Below are positions 45,884-58,091 of a stretch of DNA of 64,000 bases, in pieces (position 1 is the stretch's first letter; every line of letters starts with the position of its first letter). The notes beneath the pieces were generated by a model. That model was not told the origin of the DNA and ran no database searches. It was given only the letters and a program-made list of their open reading frames with translations. The position numbers and the translations under genes were made by a program. The DNA is from Druceiella hillmani. Taxonomy: Eukaryota; Arthropoda; Insecta; Lepidoptera; Hepialidae. The stretch is taken from positions 62,001 through 126,000 of the forward strand of contig JAYKKI010000152.1 in the NCBI GenBank assembly GCA_039881145.1, in the 5' to 3' direction.

Positions 45884-48149
45884 GTAAGTATGCTTTGTTG
45901 GCACATGAATGACGCACATATACTAAAAGGAAACTAGTCCGCTATCGTCATGTATATCGGCATGTAGCGCCATCTAGTCAGTGAGGAATAACTTTAATAT
46001 TCTAGTGTTAACTAATAATAATAATATGAAAGTACACATATATTGCTATTTTTGTAAAAGTCTTATCTCAGTTTACTAAAGAAAACACATATACCATCAA
46101 ATGAAAACTTATTTAACTATTTCATATAACTTTTTAATGTGATTGATGTTTCTACCTCCATAAAAACCTATATGATCAATGAGAATATGACAGAAAGTGG
46201 TATATAGTAATATATAGAAAAAGCTACAATAGTTTGTTTACTTAAAACATACAAAAAATTTACGGTTAAAACAAGAAAAATACGAAAAATAAATAGAAAA
46301 TTAAAAAAAGAAATAATTGTATAGGATTCAGAAAAATCATAGAGAGCAATGTTCATTACAAAAAAAAAGAAAAGCGCATGCTCTTCTATACAAGTCAACT
46401 GAGAAAATGAGGCAATATGCAAGCACAGAAATATGTAGCATTCTAACACGGCAGTGACAGTCGTTTTATTGTATATTAACTTACTTATAACAACATATAT
46501 ATTCCGCAAAGCTACTTTAGTTAACTGTTATGATTCTCACGTGAACAAGACATAAACTAAATTAGAAGTTACAAAGAAAATAATGGGCGCAGTGAGTAAA
46601 AGAGACGGAAAAAATATCTCAGTACTGATCAAGATTTCACTTAAAGGTGCCTGTGATGAAAGTCATATAACAATCAATTAAAAACATTAGACCAAAAATT
46701 TCAACAATCCGAGGAATTGCGTTCGTGCTGAATGTTTTAGCATTCGATTTCATTAGTGTTCAGGAATTATATTGACAAGACAGTAAGTGGAACGGGTAGA
46801 AAATTCCATCATATTTATTTCTCACATCAGCAATTATTCAAACTTCACAAAAGTTAATAAACATGAAACAAAATAATTATTTTAAAAAACATAACGGCAT
46901 AGTAAAAAGTGAACAGAAAGTTATAAACGAACAAACATTTAATATTGAAAATCCACATGTGTTCATCGTCATCAGAACATATAGATTGCTTGCAGTGATC
47001 GCAGTCTTATCAGTTTTTATAATAAATTTGGTGTTTCATCTTTCGGCTCCACGCGCTTATGAAACCGGATAGCGATAAGAAATCGCATTATTCCATAAAA
47101 TAAAGCAAATTTATAACTGCCAATACTTGTTGAAATATGTAACATCTTTAGTTTACAACTTCAGAATCACAGATCAATACATTATGTAACAACAGCCATG
47201 TGGAACCCTATGTAGTTTCCGCTCCTCAAACTAAATTTATCCCCAAAGAACGCCATTTTCATCATTGAAGTATAATGTTTATTACATGTCACCTAAACGA
47301 CTTTCACTGTTTTGAATATAAATTTTCACAGCTCGTACCTACTCGTACTGGTTATTATTTTAATAACTGATTGGTAGCAAAATGTTTGTGAAGTTACTAA
47401 GTTAAGATTTTTACTTGTGTATATAGTTTCTTGGTGAGACATAAGATTGTACAAATCAAGTTATCGGCCTATGAAAATTTTTAACGTGATACTACTGGGT
47501 TATACGTTAAAAATTGTATTACTCTACGGAATAGAAACACAATTAAATGTTAGTAGTTAGTGTAAATAAAAATTCGCATTATATAAATCTCATCTATTAT
47601 AAATCTCAAACTTTTCTCATTCACTAGAAAAGACTAAATTATAGACATCTTTTTATCCAGTGTGTCGAGCGAGATTCTAAACTGATCTGCCTGTTCGTGT
47701 TCTTTTTACTTTACTTGTAAACGATTCCAAAGTTTTTTATTCAACTTCATAGTTATATGTCTAATGGAATGAGTTTATTGACTATGAGCCTCCGGTCTTA
47801 TATGGAGATAATACTTTGTTATTAACATTTCTTTTCAACGTGCCGATATACCTACATAATAAAAAAAACTTATTAAATAATAAATAAATATAAAACCAAT
47901 AGCAGATAACTATTTATAATTTTATAGTTTAACCTTGTATGTCCGTATGTCCGTAAAATTTAATGTTGGCACTGCGATAAGATAAAATAATTTTAGTGGA
48001 GCTTATACGAAATATTTATTCAATGTATTTTTTGTGAACAATGATGTTCTGTTTAGGTTTCATTACGTAATATAAGTACCCGTATCCTCTCCTTAAAAAT
48101 GTGACAAATGAGCTAAATTAATACACAAGTTAAACTATTAGCACTCAAT
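45884..48149. other. Intergenic, nothing firm
   Basis: Mostly AT-rich. TGTAGCGCCATCTAGTCAG at about 45963 resembles the 'GCGCCATCT..AC/TTAG' part of the satellite units at 48.15-48.9 kb. Open frames at 46168-46509 (minus) and 46863-47072 (plus) are low-complexity or unassignable. Confidence 0.4.
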
Positions 48150-48900
48150 GTTACTTCTTCATGTGGCGCCATCTGTGGACTAGTAAATGTAGTTTTATAA
48201 TGTTCTTGTGAACAATGTTCGATGGCTTGTAAATAAAGTATTCAATACTGCTTTGACACGACGCGCTATTCCTGGCTAGTTAGTTTAATCTTTTATGTTT
48301 TCTTGAACTTTGTGCGATGGTTTTGTAAATAAAGCACTCAATTCTGTTTTGTTATGAGGCGCTATCTTTCGATTAGTAAATGTAATCTTTAATATTTCTT
48401 GAACTTTGTGCGATGGTTTTGTAAATATAGCACTCAACACTGTTATCATGAGGCGCCATTTCTGGCCTAGGAAATGTAATATGTAAGTTTTTTTTAACAT
48501 TTTGCGATGGTATTTGTAAATATAGCATTCAATACTGCTTTGTCAGAGGCGCCATCTCTGGACTAGTAAACGTAATCTTTAATATTTCTTGAACTTTGTG
48601 CGATGGTTTTGTAAATATAGCACTCAACTGTTTTGTTATGGGACGCCATTTGTCAACTATTAATGTAATCTTTAATGTTTTCTTGAACTTTGTGCGATGG
48701 TATTTGCGAATATAGCACTCAATACTGTTTTGTCATGGGACGCCATTTCTGGATTAGTAATGTATCTTTAATGTGTTTTTTAATATTGTGCGATGGTATT
48801 TGTAAATACAGCATTCAATACTGTTTTCTCACGAGGCGCCATCTCTGGACTAGTAAAAGTAGTCTATAATGTTGTTTTGAATAATATGCGATAGCATAAA
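48150..48900. repeat. ~95 bp tandem array, eight units
   Basis: CGATGG recurs at 48220, 48315, 48411, 48505, 48601, 48695 and 48791, with CGATAG at 48889, so spacing is 94-98 bases. Each unit reads roughly TCTTGAACTTTGTGCGATGG, TTTGTAAATATAGCACTCAA, TACTGTTTTGTCATGAG, GCGCCATCTCTGGACTAGTA, AATGTAATCTTTAATGTT. Units are diverged by about 10-20 percent, with alternating slightly different lengths (94 and 96). Confidence 0.93.
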
Positions 48901-48904
48901 CAAG

Positions 48905-49870
48905 CCATTGGAGGCTGTAAAAAATAATATATGTTTGAGATATGTATTTGATATCTAGGAAAGTGCACAGTTTGCAATTTCGCATGAATTAAACACGCGT
49001 TTTGCATATCCGCCCCAACTGAACATAATCTGAAAAATACTGCATTTTGAATGAGAACAAACATTATTTGATTTGCTTTTTCAGATTCAAAAATTGCACA
49101 CTAAATTACAAGCAATAATGAACAAAGCTATCGCTGTTTCTAAAAAAGACTGTTCAATTGAAGATTCCAAACGTTAAAAGTGTTCAGCAATGATAGACGA
49201 AAGTACTGTTGGAGCCGTCTTGTAAAAATTATATATTTCATAATAAAATATTATGATCTAAATTCGGGGCGCGTAGTCAGTCGGTTCTGGGAACTTATCC
49301 AAATTTTTGATCATACAATGCTGGACTCACTGGTTATTATTTAGCTACGACTGGAAAATTATTTAATGCAATTATAAAATAATTCGGAAAAGCTCTATAT
49401 CTATGGTAAATATAATTGGATTTGGATCTGGCGGCTGCAACGCCATAAAGGACTGGTATAATTTGGTGTCCTCGGAAATCTACGTCCAGGTAACACAGTG
49501 ATAAAACATATTTGCCATTTCTTACATTTATGCACTGACTTTTGTGTAGAGAACTGCCTCATTATGCAAAACAATTTATTCAACAAGTAATACAATTATT
49601 TTAAAAATAATAGTAAACATCAGGCAGAGTTAAAATAATTTCAAGCCTTTACATAGGTTGTAGCTATTCGACGTTGTGAACAGAATTATGGAGCAATGGG
49701 ATAACTTGCCCTTGTATTTTAAATGGCTAGGAGATCAATAGTGTAAAGATATTCACAATTTTTTAAACGGTCCTACCATCGAGGCATGTTTTTATTTTTC
49801 AGGTTTAATGTTGCCAAAATTTGCGTAAATACATTCTTGCAATGTGTAAAAAATGACTGAGCTGTACAGA
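48905..49870. other. Intergenic, nothing firm
   Basis: AT-rich. A GGGGCGCGTAGTCAGTCGG phrase at about 49266 resembles a tRNA 5' end or A box but has no tRNA body after it. Confidence 0.35.
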
Positions 49871-49875
49871 GAACT

Positions 49876-50645
49876 TTCATCACTTGACTGAATTGATCCC
49901 GCTGACCCTAAATATTACGTCGATCTGAAAGAAGTCTACCTATGATTGGGTGTTGCTAATGAAATTACTCATCCGGAATTACATGTGCGTACTGAAGAAG
50001 TTGTAGAATTTCAGCAACAAATATTCTATGATTTTATCGTATATAAAGCATGCATTGGTATTCGAAATCGATACAGCTTAAATGATCCATTATTGAGCTT
50101 AAATGGAAAGTTAAATCCCGACTCGTGCCTGTCAGATAACGGAGAACAATCTTTGTATTCACTATACTCAGTGCTACCAAGGCTAAAACAACACTGCATT
50201 CAAGAAAAATAGGAGTTAGAGGACGAAGGGGAAAACTTGATAATCGTAGAGAAAGGTAACCGTTTGGACAAAAATCAACCAGCAGACGTGTTTTGGCAAA
50301 ATTTACACTTCATTAATCAGTTTTTTTTCAGTTAATCTAACGGAACATAGAAATGAAGACATCTGATTCCACCATCTACCTTGACTTATGCTTTCTATAT
50401 TATCGTTGCCTCAGACAAACGCCGAGTGTGAACACAAGCTCAGTGAAATAAATAATATTAAAACCAAGCAACAAAACTGTCTAATTATTAAAGGGAACAC
50501 GCTAACTTAGCAAGCCATTTGTCGAAACTCAGAAAATTATGTTCATTTCAAGCCTACAAACAAAATTATTTCGAGGATGACTGCAAAAATATATGAAAGA
50601 CATGAGAAATTATTTAAAAATGAAAAAATATCTTTCAATATATAA
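49876..50645 (+). pseudogene. hAT transposase relic 2, C-terminal half
   Basis: The plus strand reads a 'DPADPKYYVDLKEVYL' block, an 88-codon open frame with FQQQIFYDFIVYK, an EDEGENLI..EKGN region, and ADVFWQNLHFINQFF. A shifted frame then has LSILSLPQTNAECEHKLSE and NNIKTKQQNCLI. That is the hAT C-terminal dimerisation segment (norm: LSLPHSNA..ER.FS...IKTK.RN.L). It ends KIYERHEKLF. Stops and one clear frame change show decay. The sequence type differs from the hAT relic at 35.1-36.4 kb. Confidence 0.75.
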
Positions 50646-50994
50646 TATTTATTGTAATTTTATTCAAAATTAGTAATCTACTGTTTTTTGCTCAGTAAAT
50701 TCTGTATTTTTAGCTGGCAGTATTGTAATTTTACTTTTGCTTTTAGGAAGCACTGGTCAGAATTAAAAAAATGATTTAATTATCTCGAAACAGATGTTCT
50801 ACTGACCAAAGCAACCATTTTAGAGCCATAATTAAAAAAAAATGTTTTCATCGACATTAGTAAATCTGAACAAGTAGTATTAAACCTAAAATTGGCAATG
50901 TAAGTCTGACGTGTCTATTACAAACCCACTTGAGCCATATGCTGGTTTCTCATCAAATGTGGGCTCAACCTGAGAAGAGTTCGATCTTCAAATC

Positions 50995-51285
50995 CTCAAA
51001 ATCCCACCACTGCAGGCATTCTTGAATTCGACAAATACTCATATACAAAAACATTTAATTAATAGACACAAAAATCTATTATTTTGGCGGAAACCACGAA
51101 AATCGGTATATCCGCATTTTGCTGCATCATGCGTGCATGCTGAAACGTCTAAATATTATGGAGACCACAATACTCTACGAACCAATATTTTCTAAAGACG
51201 GCCTTACTCTCAAAGAAAGTCAAACAGAACTGACAAAAAATATCAGAGCTGAATTTATTGAAATATCGGTAATTAAAATTTTGTT
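50995..51285 (+). pseudogene. hAT transposase relic 3, C-terminal dimerisation domain
   Basis: A fragment with FWRKPRKSVYPHFAA (family: WW....YP.L...A), then in a shifted frame EPIFSKDGLTLKESQTELT (family: SE..FS..G.T..E.R..L....). This is a ZBED-type hAT C-terminus, not contiguous in family type with relic 2 immediately upstream. Confidence 0.65.
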
Positions 51286-51289
51286 TCAT

Positions 51290-52125
51290 TTAAAAAAACA
51301 AATAATAATAAGCGCTCATAACAAGAAAAAAGCCAATAAATAAGTTAATAAGTTTTTAAGTGTGTCAAACTATATGAAAATCACAATTTGCCAATCCTAA
51401 ACCCAGTGTTCCCTTTTTATTATTATCAATATTTTCAATTTATACTTTTTTACTTCTGGAATTAAGCACGAAGGGAAATCAACTTAGATTTAACTTATTA
51501 ATAAGTACAGGGGTGCTAAAAAAAATGTAGGTTGTTCGCATAAATAACGCAAAAGTTATATTTATTATCAAAAAAGAGAACACCATTGTTTTATTGATAT
51601 GAATTGTCAAATTTATATGGTAAAAATGGACAATTCTCCATTTCTATTCCAAAATAATCAGACGTTTGAAACATTTTGTGAAAATAATCTAAATTTCGAC
51701 GCTGAAAACGTTTAGACCATATATGCTATTCATTGATTCTATAAGGCGTTAGAGTGACATAGCTATAATATGTCAGCTCACGCTATTATATTTCTAGATT
51801 TGATTGCATTATATACAGATATACATATTTTATATTTGGCGTATATCAGTCGCAATGTTTGTTAAATTATCATTTAACAAACATTGTGACTTGTTATTTT
51901 CTTTTCAAATAAGTGCTGGTACGAAAATGTTTTCCAGTGTAGCCTACATATTAAATACATACTGCAGAATAATGTTTTTACAATAACTGAGCTTTTACTC
52001 TTATTTCGATGTATATTTGCGATGGTTATTCTTAATTTTAGACATATTTTTTTCAAAGACATTAGAAAAAGCTTCAATGTTAATTAATATCCAGATTATA
52101 TATATGCGCTTCTCATTTACATATA
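51290..52125. other. Intergenic, nothing firm
   Basis: A phrase ACAGGGGTGCTAAAAAAAAT at about 51508 resembles a hAT terminal repeat (CAGGGGTG type), but no matching right end was found. Confidence 0.35.
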
Positions 52126-52127
52126 AT

Positions 52128-52200
52128 GATGTGTAGCGTAGTGGTTAAGACTCTAGCGCCCATCTAATAGGCTAAGGGTTCGGCTCCCGGATGGTGTTTC
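52128..52200 (+). repeat. tRNA-like sequence with A and B boxes (SINE head or tRNA pseudogene)
   Basis: TAGCGTAGTGG (52135-52145) matches the polymerase III A box and GGTTCGGCTCC (52178-52188) the B box, about 33 bases apart as in tRNAs. The flanking bases do not form an acceptor stem, the T stem has only three good pairs, and the anticodon stem is poor. So it is not a working tRNA. A tRNA-derived SINE head or an old pseudogene fits better. Confidence 0.65.
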
Positions 52201-52288
52201 AACGTTTATAAATCATTTATCTAATTGTGAATTATTTACTATACGCTGAGTTTGACCGAGATGTATAGTTAAATAGACGGCTGCAACC

Positions 52289-52325
52289 AACACCTACTGC
52301 TAGACAGTCTCTAGTAGTAGGTGTT
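52289..52325. repeat. 16 bp hairpin after the tRNA-like sequence
   Basis: Arms 52289-52304 and 52310-52325 match at 15 of 16 positions around a 5-base loop. It lies about 90 bases past the tRNA-like B box. Confidence 0.7.
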
Positions 52326-52984
52326 GCTGCAATCCATCATGTTTAGCCTCAGAAAAATGCACTCGTGAGGACAATTTCTTTTACAGAAAGAATTTTATAC
52401 GCTGATTAGCAGCCGTGATTATATTTATGCTTATTATTGTGCATTCGCAGTGATTTGCTATGATGCATTTTAATAGTCTTTCAAAAAGAAAACGCATTAT
52501 GAGCGGCATAGTGTACTATGCGGAAAATAATATAATAATTGAAATATTATTCTGAAAAAAAATATGTATCTATGTTTGTAATTTCATACGAGTAGTTTAA
52601 AAAGTAATATATGTACGTCAATGGCTGCGGAAAATATAACGTTTTCTTCATCTCAAAATTTTCGACAAATGATTAAATATTTATTTCAAATTAACATACC
52701 TATATTATTTTTTATTCTACTTGAATAATCTGAAAAACATTTGAATAGATATTACAAAGAGAAAAAATACAATGTCTATTTTTATGGTCAATACACCTTT
52801 AGTCTTAGTTAATAATATTATTTTAAAACCGTCCTATCGTCCGACTTTCATAAAATCATCAGTTATCAGATAAAGATGCCGTTTTGTGCTTATGAATTTT
52901 GCGGACTAATAAACTGTTATTCTCCATTCGGATATGTATGTCTGGTAAAACTAAATTATTACCACTTATTTTTATATTTGTATT

Positions 52985-53346
52985 TGAAACTATATGATGT
53001 AGATGATGATTATCTCTACTTTATTTAAATTCTTAATCACGACATAGGTTTCGTTGTATGACAACATCTTCAGGTGGGTAACTTGAAGAGAATAACTCGT
53101 AAACACCTCCAACATTACTATATCATAATAGTACGATAAACTCACTAATGTAAAAAGTGAGAAAACCCACTCAAACCCTACTTCTGCTATTTTTCTTGTA
53201 TAATTTTTAAATGCTGAAATGCGGATGTTTCTACGAGTTGCTCTCTTCAAATTACCTACCTGCAGATGTCATACAACGAAACCTGGGTCGTGGTTAAGAA
53301 TTTATATAAAGTAAAAATAATACTATATTATGTAGTATCATTTACT
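52985..53346. mobile_element. MITE family A, full copy with ~110 bp inverted termini
   Basis: The left arm (about 52985-53105) and the reverse complement of the right arm (about 53226-53346) align over about 110 bases: TTTAAATTCTTAA, CACGAC, AGGTTTCGTTGTATGACA, TTGAAGAGA and AACTCGTA. A 120-base unique middle separates them. No coding capacity. The terminus resembles GAAACTA.GTGATGTAGTATT, shared with the other two copies in the window. Confidence 0.85.
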
Positions 53347-53349
53347 TGA

Positions 53350-56300
53350 TGATGAAAATGAAGTGAATTTCTATAAACTTAACCCGAAATATGTTCACTA
53401 AATTATTAGTTTTTGTTTTCAGGAGAACCAATGCGTGTCCGTATGATTATCTGTCTGTCTGCCTGTTGCACAAACATGAAACCTAACAAGTGTTTTGTAG
53501 TGGTCATATATAAATGTATGTAGGAAATCTGAATTAATTCGAGCGCACAGCTAATATAATTATTTGCGACATTCATTATTTATATGTTCACAAGTCACAC
53601 TACGTACTTGTACAAATGCATGTAGATTCAGGAGATAAATTATATATTTTTTTGTTTACTGTATATATATATATAAGAAAGGGATTTTGTATTTCATTGA
53701 ATTCTCGATTGTTTTCTTTCTGGACATATAGAAAACGAGTAATGTTTCTGTATTATTATAATATTGATAAACCATAGGCCAATTGTTAACCAATTCTTCA
53801 CTATTCACTTGTTTCTAAATTAGTGTTGTAAATGAAAAAGTTTAATATTAAAAATATTTTTTATTAAATGTACATCTATAATTGATCTAAAGGAAAATTC
53901 TGAAATGTTTCCTTTGTTAAACATAGATCTCATAGAAATAATTAATATTGAAATTAGTGCTTGATGAAAAATTATTTTGGCGCTAGAGATGTGAAGCTAA
54001 TGTAATACCGTGAAATGATTATTATACTCTGGTACTTTGAACAACAGTGCACCACCAAGTTCTGAGCTGTATTACCGGACACACCACTCTTCACCTGAAG
54101 CGCTGCTCAGATAAAACAGACCTCCCTTCCTTCGCACGCAATACCTATGCATCTCCTCTCCAAGTAACAAAATTGATTGATATTCAGCTAACAAATGGTG
54201 CAATTGAATTTTAAATATAATTGATAGATTTGAAGCTGAAGTGTCAAATTGCACACCACAAGTTTGTTATCATTATGTTTTCTGGATTGTCTCCCCTCTG
54301 GTGAAATAATTTAAAGTCATATTTACGTTAAAACTTTCTTCTGATAAACATTGCGTCTGTTACTAAATTAAGTTCTGTCCTCGTCGTAGACAACTTTCTG
54401 GTTACCTGTCTGTACATTGTCTGCAGCTCATAACAGGTTATTTTCAATTACACTAGTCTATTATTACAACTCTGCTTTTATTAATTGTAGACAGCCTAAT
54501 ACTTTAATTGTTATCGTTCATTATTTGACAATACTTACATTCAAAACGCTAGTACTGACACATTAATATATAAAATTAACTTTCTTCCAAATATTTTTCT
54601 AATTGTTTGCCCTGTATAAATGGAATAAAATATAATAAAAATACGTTATCAAAAATTACTAATCAGAACATGCTATTATAAAACTCTGACAGAGGCATAT
54701 CTGTAAATAGATTATATTTTTGAAGAAATTAGTGGAATATGATTCTTTAAAAAATAATGGAACAAGGTTTCTTTGAACTTAAAAAAGAGTTAGTAATTTT
54801 TGTTTGTCTCATTAGGATGTCACATAAAAACTGTGGGGACAATTTGGGTTCCACTTTCACTGAAATAGTTCTTGGGATTCAAAATTGAGGCTACATTTAC
54901 TTCTTTTCAAAATTTTGTGTGTCTGTCTGTTTGTGTTTGTCTGTTGAGAGACGTTTTGTGTGTCTGTCTGTTTATATGTCTGTTCGAGCATCATGTAAAA
55001 CTACAACATCGATTTGAATTAAATTTTCACTACATTATACTTGCAGTTCTTGTATTTGCTCGGCTCAGATTTCTTTTGACGCAAGCTTTCCTCAGATTTT
55101 AGGTGTTTTCTTAATTGCAAGCATGTTTACGAGTGATATAACCTGATGAGCCTGCTACATAATTGCTTGCATTGTTTTTCATTTTGATGCTGTCGTATCT
55201 CTTGATTTTTTAGAGTTTTTGGATTTGTTTTGACGTGAACTTTCCTCTGATTGCATTTTCTATAATTCAGAGCATATTTACAATTAATATGAGTTGACAT
55301 CTTTAATTTTTTGTCAAATTTCCCATTTTATATCGATTTAATAAGAATTTTGTTGAATATTTTTATTGTTTCATATTGCCTGCTAGTAGTGCTCCTCAAG
55401 CTTTTCACAATAACACTCAAATCTACATCCTAGCTAAACACACTTTTACGCTTCTCTAATTTATAACTTTCAATAACACTAATTCGTAACAATCATGTAC
55501 ATGTACCTACACTAGTCTGATGACATCACAGGCAAAATAATTCTGCACGACAAACACGGACCGACATCCATTTTGGGTTCAATCATTATTAATGCATAAT
55601 TAGGCTTGTAGTTTTAACAACTGAAATCTGTACATATTTTGTGACACAAGAAAGTTCGACAGCCATTTTTTAAATTTAGAGACTCAAAATACTTAATGCA
55701 AAATTATTGTGAAGTGACTGACTTGCTAAGTGAGCCAGAGTTTGACTTGGCGTTATGTTTTTCGTTGAAGAACAATATTTTCATTTATTGACTGAATGAA
55801 TTATTTACTGGTTTCAAACTACATTTATAGATTAGAATCATTATTGATACCATAGAACATACAAAAGTAAGTAAAGTCAACCTCTAGCTGTCACAATACT
55901 TTACGAGTGTGTGTTTGTCTATCATCTTATTCAGTCATGAGTGGTTAGAAAAATGACATTACCATCTTCAACAATAAAGCAATGAAAATATTTAATACAC
56001 ACACACACTATCTGCGTGTATTATGAAACTACACTGATATTTTTACAAGAAAACTTTTACAGAAATGACTTTATACAAGCAATTTTGAAAATATTTAATT
56101 TATTTATAATAGTCTATAGTATTTCAGTTTGCAATTCTACAGTTTGTAATATTTATTACTAGTTTAGATTACTGGATCTTGTTAATAGATTATAGCATTT
56201 ACCACTGTACCATGATATCATTATTTGATAATATAATAGAAGAAAGATATTTATGTCACATATTCGAAATGTATATTTAAAATTTTTAGTAATTATACAA

Positions 56301-56835
56301 CTTTCTTACAATTTATGTTATTTTAAAAGTACATATATTATTAGCATCAATTTTATTGGTGACAATATGTAAGCAATGCCACTTTTGTTATTAATGCCTC
56401 TACCTCTACCCATCGAACCTCTATCAGTCATAGCTGAGAGTCCAAGACACGGTATGTCATAACCATGCAATAATAAATATGCAATAAAATAATACTTCAA
56501 TACCACAGTACTATTTCTTAACTGTGGTCTATGGTAGCAATAAACAAAGTAGAAATGTTAAACTGTATCTATATTGTGTTGTTATTTATAATCATAAATA
56601 TAAAAACTAATAAAAACAGACTATTCTTGGAAATGAAGTTTTATCTTTGCTCTTTGTCAGGTCTGTAAATGATGAAATAGCGAATGCTTTAGATGTGGGC
56701 ATCAATATGAGAATAATTTTAATAAATAATCCCTGCAAACTAATAAAATTTTGGTTATATTAAACCAAATATAAGTAGTTTTAGTAACATCAAAGGAATG
56801 GAATAAATTTTCTTTCATTTATCAGTATTTAAATA
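53350..56835. other. Intergenic, nothing recognised
   Basis: AT-rich with small TGTCTGTCTGTTTG-type simple repeats near 54917-54990 and short (TA)n and (CA)n tracts. No gene-like signal. Confidence 0.5.
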
Positions 56836-56836
56836 G

Positions 56837-56838
<2 letters not shown>

Positions 56839-56912
<74 letters not shown>
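56839..56912. repeat. (AT)n microsatellite
   Basis: About 74 bases of TA dinucleotides. Confidence 0.95.
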
Positions 56913-57045
56913 TATATATATGACAACTTATCGAAAATCATAATTTACTTTTTTCCAAACGTAAAAAAAATTATTTACTATATCCAATTCAAAAACCTTA
57001 AATATTGGTTTAATTCAAAGCTATTAATTTTATTTAAGATGATAA

Positions 57046-57096
57046 TCAGTTAAAGTGATATAAATTGAGAAATTGTATTACTATAATTATATAAGT
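57046..57096 (-). pseudogene. GR-like TM7 signature
   Basis: TATYIIIVIQFLNLYHFN and a stop. TYhhhhhQF (h hydrophobic) is the diagnostic C-terminal motif of insect gustatory receptors. Confidence 0.75.
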
Positions 57097-57937
57097 AGCA
57101 GTTAATCCCAGAAACTTAGCAGCAAAGACAGGCGCAGTTCAAACATGCGGAGCACACTTAGCTGGCCCAGCTTGTTTGCTTTTATAAAATCTTGTATTAG
57201 AACCTGGGGTTTACGAATATCAGAAGCTATGAATTAGGAATTAATTTACAAAAATAATTTCAATGCTATCGAATTTACATTTTCTATAAATGAATAACCT
57301 CTATGAAAGTTAGTTGTATATATAGCTACCAATTCAAAAATTAATAATACCTATTAATATATAGAGTATCCTCTGAACACAAGCAAATAGAGGAGTGGGG
57401 TTATTTTCTCATGTAGACTCTAGACTTCTAGAGGGAAGCAATGAATATGGAAAAAAATTAATTTAATAGCAGAATATGCCACCCAGGAAATTTAAGTTGT
57501 CAAAATCAGCTAACAAAATAATGGTTGTTTTTTGCAATACAGATGAGGGCTAGCTTATTAATTATGAGGATAAGGGTGTTTCAATAAAGGAGATGTACTA
57601 CACTAGCTTAGGTGTGCTGCTTCTGCATGACCTGTACACAAGGACCATATCACTATGGCTACCCTTAAAAATCTTGTTAACAAATGTTAACCTTACAATC
57701 CAGATGATTATTATTTATACCCAAAAATGAGAAAGGGCTTCATGGGAAGAAATTTGATGACAATGAACTTTCTGGACTATATTAGAGGGAAAGTATTGAA
57801 AAAGAAAAATATTATCTAGTTTTTTAAACCTCCTTTCGTTTTATCATTATTTCTTCTATTTCATAAAGTTTTTGACGTCTCTCACGTATATTTCTAGGTT
57901 AAGGTATAGCAGGAATGTTATTGATAAACATACTCAC

Positions 57938-58091
57938 AAATTTGATTGTTAGTGTGCAGTCTTGTCAAAGAGGTTTTGGTTTTTTCAACTTGTTGGTAAA
58001 TAATTTCGCACAGAGCACATATAATAATCATTAATGTTACATATTGTATTGACCAAAATATAGTGACTAAAAATGTCCTTTTTATGCGAGT
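57938..58091 (-). pseudogene. GR-like TM6 exon
   Basis: A 154-base exon, fully open, flanked by ATTACAG and GTGAGT in correct positions. It encodes a membrane segment with W and C as in insect GR TM6, then QQVEKTKTSLTRLHTNNQ. Confidence 0.7.

Noticed and set aside
46168..46509. A 113-codon open frame on the minus strand rich in Phe, Ile and Leu
   Set aside because: Composition follows the AT-rich purine-skewed strand; no conserved motif or start context.
57520..57750. Plus-strand text resembling the middle of a piggyBac transposase (EDKGVS..., YYTS)
   Set aside because: Similarity is too short and lacks the acidic catalytic blocks.
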